Origin: SVQP01 sp045606685
Lineage (GTDB): Bacteria > Bacillota > Clostridia > Oscillospirales > CAG-272
NCBI GenBank assembly: GCA_045606685.1
Contig: JAZUSJ010000151.1
Location: 1 to 24,026 of the forward strand
Length of the DNA stretch: 24,026 nt
Reading direction: 5' to 3'
In this document: one piece after another, positions 22,543 through 24,026 of the stretch
Layout: each line of letters opens with the position of its first letter
Numbering within the stretch: the stretch's first letter is position 1
Notes under the pieces: generated by a model
What the model was told of the DNA's origin: nothing
What the model saw: the letters and a program-made list of their open reading frames with translations, nothing else
Database searches by the model: none
Made by a program: the position numbers and the translations under genes

Positions 22543-23568
22543 TTAGCGCAGTTCTATAAATGAATTGTACGGAGCAACAGATTCATACGCAAAAGACACA
22601 TTTTTGAGTTTTAACTCTTGGATAATCTCATTCACTTTATATCTTGGATAGTCAAAAAAGGCGATTTTAGGCATATTAGGAATGTCATCGTATTTGTTTT
22701 TACAAAATTCTTCACCGCGCAATGTATGTTGATAAGAATAAGAGGTTGCCTTTATTCCATTTGGTGCTAAATGCTCATTTCTAGTGATATTGCGCGTACA
22801 ATCCCAAAGGAAGGTTTGACCATCTAGTTCAACAAGAAGCCAAGCATGTCCATTAGCTTGGACTTCTTCACACACAATATGAAGTTTTTTTAATATTATT
22901 GCAATAGATGTGGCAATATCTTCACAAACTCCATAATGATTTATTAACACGTCGGGCATGGTTGATTCTTCTTTTATGCTATCACAAACATATCTACTAC
23001 CATCTGTAGCGGTAGTTTTGTAATTTTTAATATACTGTATATTCGCTTGAACCCAGTTATCAATCCATAAAATTTTTTCAACTGTGGTTAGCTTGAGAGC
23101 GGAAATTTCCTCAACTATTTGTTCGGCATATGGAAATACCTTTGCAAAATCTATATACTTCAACGAACCCGCATTAATCGGCTGTGAAAATACAATATTT
23201 TCGTTCTTTACATAGGTTCCTACATAAGCATTGTCTCCGAGGATATGTTGAAGTGCTATATCTATTGAGAAGACGATCTTGGGTTCATTGGAGACAAATA
23301 AATTCATAGACAAATTACACAGATGTTCAACAACCCTACTGTCCAAATTCTTTCCCATGACAGAAAAATTGTCATAGTGATTACGAACACAAATATTCAT
23401 AAGAATATTTATGAACGGTAAATCATCGCAACTAATACTATCTACAACCATATACCAGCAATCATCGGTTTCAAGTTCTGTAATATCTATTTTCTGTGTA
23501 CTATCACTGTGCATAAGAAAAATAGTCGGTGGTTGAATATGATATAGGTAATTGCATTCACAAACCAT
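22543..23568 (-). CDS. Transglutaminase-like cysteine peptidase-fold protein
   Basis: The 341-residue protein has a C-terminal transglutaminase-like domain. Cys215 is in NHYGVCEDIATSIAIIL, His241 in QANGHAWLLVELDG and Asp256 in LWDCTRN, the Cys-His-Asp triad in the normal order and spacing. Residues about 1-155 form a separate domain of unknown type, with FSIDIALQHILGDNAYVG inside. No signal peptide or membrane segment is present, so the protein is probably cytoplasmic. Such folds act as peptidases, amide hydrolases or cross-linking enzymes. Start at 23568 follows AAGGATAAATTCTT. Low GC content, own promoter and the position next to a recombinase relic suggest acquisition by transfer. Confidence 0.8.
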   Translation of the reverse strand: MVCECNYLYHIQPPTIFLMHSDSTQKIDITELETDDCWYMVVDSISCDDLPFINILMNICVRNHYDNFSVMGKNLDSRVVEHLCNLSMNLFVSNEPKIVFSIDIALQHILGDNAYVGTYVKNENIVFSQPINAGSLKYIDFAKVFPYAEQIVEEISALKLTTVEKILWIDNWVQANIQYIKNYKTTATDGSRYVCDSIKEESTMPDVLINHYGVCEDIATSIAIILKKLHIVCEEVQANGHAWLLVELDGQTFLWDCTRNITRNEHLAPNGIKATSYSYQHTLRGEEFCKNKYDDIPNMPKIAFFDYPRYKVNEIIQELKLKNVSFAYESVAPYNSFIELR

Positions 23569-23618
23569 AAGAATTTATCCTTTTTGCGTATTATTTAAAG
23601 GTTCTGTTTTCTTCTAAA

Positions 23619-23647
23619 ATTATACCACAAATTTCGACACTAAACAA
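23619..23647 (-). promoter_or_regulatory. Promoter of the transglutaminase-like gene
   Basis: On the minus strand TTGTTT (23647-23642), a 17-base spacer and TATAAT (23624-23619). The -35 box is imperfect. The start codon is 50 bases downstream, leaving a short AT-rich leader. Confidence 0.65.
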
Positions 23648-23667
23648 TATTATTTTGTAAATTTAAT

Positions 23668-23747
23668 CCTTGAACGATTGAACCCTTGAACGATACAAAA
23701 TCCGCCACTTCTGTCTTGCCGGGGCAGAGGATGGCGGATTTATCGTT
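23668..23747. repeat. Long imperfect hairpin preceded by short direct repeats
   Basis: CCTTGAACGAT occurs at 23668-23678 and again at 23684-23694. From 23689 to 23747, AACGATA..AAATCCGCCA pairs with TGGCGGATTTATCGTT, and the inner bases CTTCTG.CTTGCC partly pair with GGGGCAGAGG, giving a stem of over 25 positions. It stands upstream of the transglutaminase-like gene. It may be a transcription terminator of something once on this side, or a small palindromic repeat. Confidence 0.5.
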
Positions 23748-23830
23748 TATATAAGAAAAAATACCCATAAAACCGCCGAAATGAGCGGTGAAAGGGCAAA
23801 AATGAGGCATTTTTCGTATATAAAGCTAAT

Positions 23831-23869
23831 TTCCATAGCCGAAATTGCATCGACTATGGAATCTTTTTT
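23831..23869 (+). terminator. Hairpin with T-run beside the tRNA relic
   Basis: TTCCATAG (23831-23838) pairs with CTATGGAA (23854-23861), followed by TCTTTTTT. It has terminator form on the plus strand although no plus-strand gene precedes it; it may belong to the repeat that carries the tRNA 3' half. Confidence 0.45.
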
Positions 23870-23914
23870 GGTTGCGGAGACGGGACTTGAACCACGCGAC
23901 CTTCGGGTTATGAG
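23869..23914 (-). pseudogene. 3' half of a tRNA-Met gene, possible attachment-site remnant
   Basis: On the minus strand, from 23914 leftwards, the sequence runs CTCATAACCCGAAGG (anticodon loop with CAT and the 3' anticodon stem), then GGTTCAAGTCCC (T arm) and TCTCCGCAACCA (acceptor strand, discriminator A, CCA). The 5' side is not tRNA: TTTTCCGCTT stands where the 5' anticodon stem GGG should be. Three T-stem positions mispair. The break at the anticodon loop is the usual crossover point for integrases using tRNA genes. The sequence right of 23914 to the window end shows no gene I can support. Confidence 0.6.
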
Positions 23915-24026
23915 AAGCGGAAAAGAAAAGCTGCAAACGCAAGCCCTGCAAGGATTTGCGAGGACTGTCTCTCCTCTTGCGACGACCACTTGCCGACGTA
24001 AGGCTGGTGTCGGCAAAAAAATGCCA

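Noticed and set aside
23747..24016. Leftward 89-codon frame at the right edge
   Set aside because: It translates the tRNA-Met 3' half (LLITRRS) and the adjacent hairpin; commonly mis-annotated type of frame.

Overview
The window looks like a chromosomal segment of a Gram-positive, low-oxygen gut-type Bacillota bacterium (class Clostridia, probably Oscillospirales-like). This is inferred from strong AGGAGG-type ribosome binding sites, sigma-A type promoters (TTGACA/TATAAT, 17-18 bp spacing), a lipobox lipoprotein, and families common in that group (GH78, MATE, DUF4143 ATPase, Fic with MerR-like HTH, large serine recombinase C-terminus). No rRNA, intact tRNA or CRISPR array is seen.

Region 1 (1-13.1 kb) is GC-richer and dominated by carbohydrate-active and cell-surface genes. 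A GH78-type alpha-L-rhamnosidase (-) is divergent from a two-gene unit (+) made of a secreted CBM-like protein on a Thr/Pro/Glu stalk with a C-terminal membrane anchor, followed with a 17-bp overlap by a secreted GH106-like glycosidase. A second divergent promoter region at 10.5 kb drives, leftwards, a GH28-type beta-helix glycosidase, a membrane protein, an SGNH/SASA-type lipoprotein esterase and an AAA ATPase. Rightwards it drives a membrane-anchored endonuclease/exonuclease/phosphatase-fold protein and a MATE transporter. Rhamnosidases, a polygalacturonase-like enzyme and an O-acetylesterase together suggest use of pectin, most likely rhamnogalacturonan side chains.

Region 2 (13.1-17.1 kb) holds a structured intergenic repeat, then a leftward four-gene operon. 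Three small AT-rich unknown genes overlap one another and end in an ATGA overlap with a serine hydrolase of class A beta-lactamase fold that lacks a recognisable ExxLN motif. The operon starts from a near-consensus promoter covered by palindromic operators. An SDR oxidoreductase and a membrane protein follow.

Region 3 (17.1-18.1 kb) is a decay zone. It contains two identical 34-bp terminator hairpins, tRNA-like 3' relics, head-to-head C-terminal remnants of a GDPD-like and a DeoR-like gene, and a 220-bp element whose terminal inverted repeats resemble a tRNA 3' end.

Region 4 (18.1-24.0 kb) is an accessory island. It has a Fic protein with a coupled DUF7309/DUF6930-like partner, a divergent AAA/DUF4143 ATPase with an elaborate repeat-rich intergenic region, the C-terminal relic of a large serine recombinase, a transglutaminase-like protein with a small acidic partner gene, and at the right edge the 3' half of a tRNA-Met gene, which looks like an attachment-site scar.

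The best candidates for something undescribed are the operator-controlled three-small-gene plus serine-hydrolase operon (13.4-15.3 kb), the Fic/DUF4143 locus with its repeats (18.1-21.5 kb), the transglutaminase/small-protein pair (22.2-23.6 kb) and the tRNA-ended inverted-repeat element.
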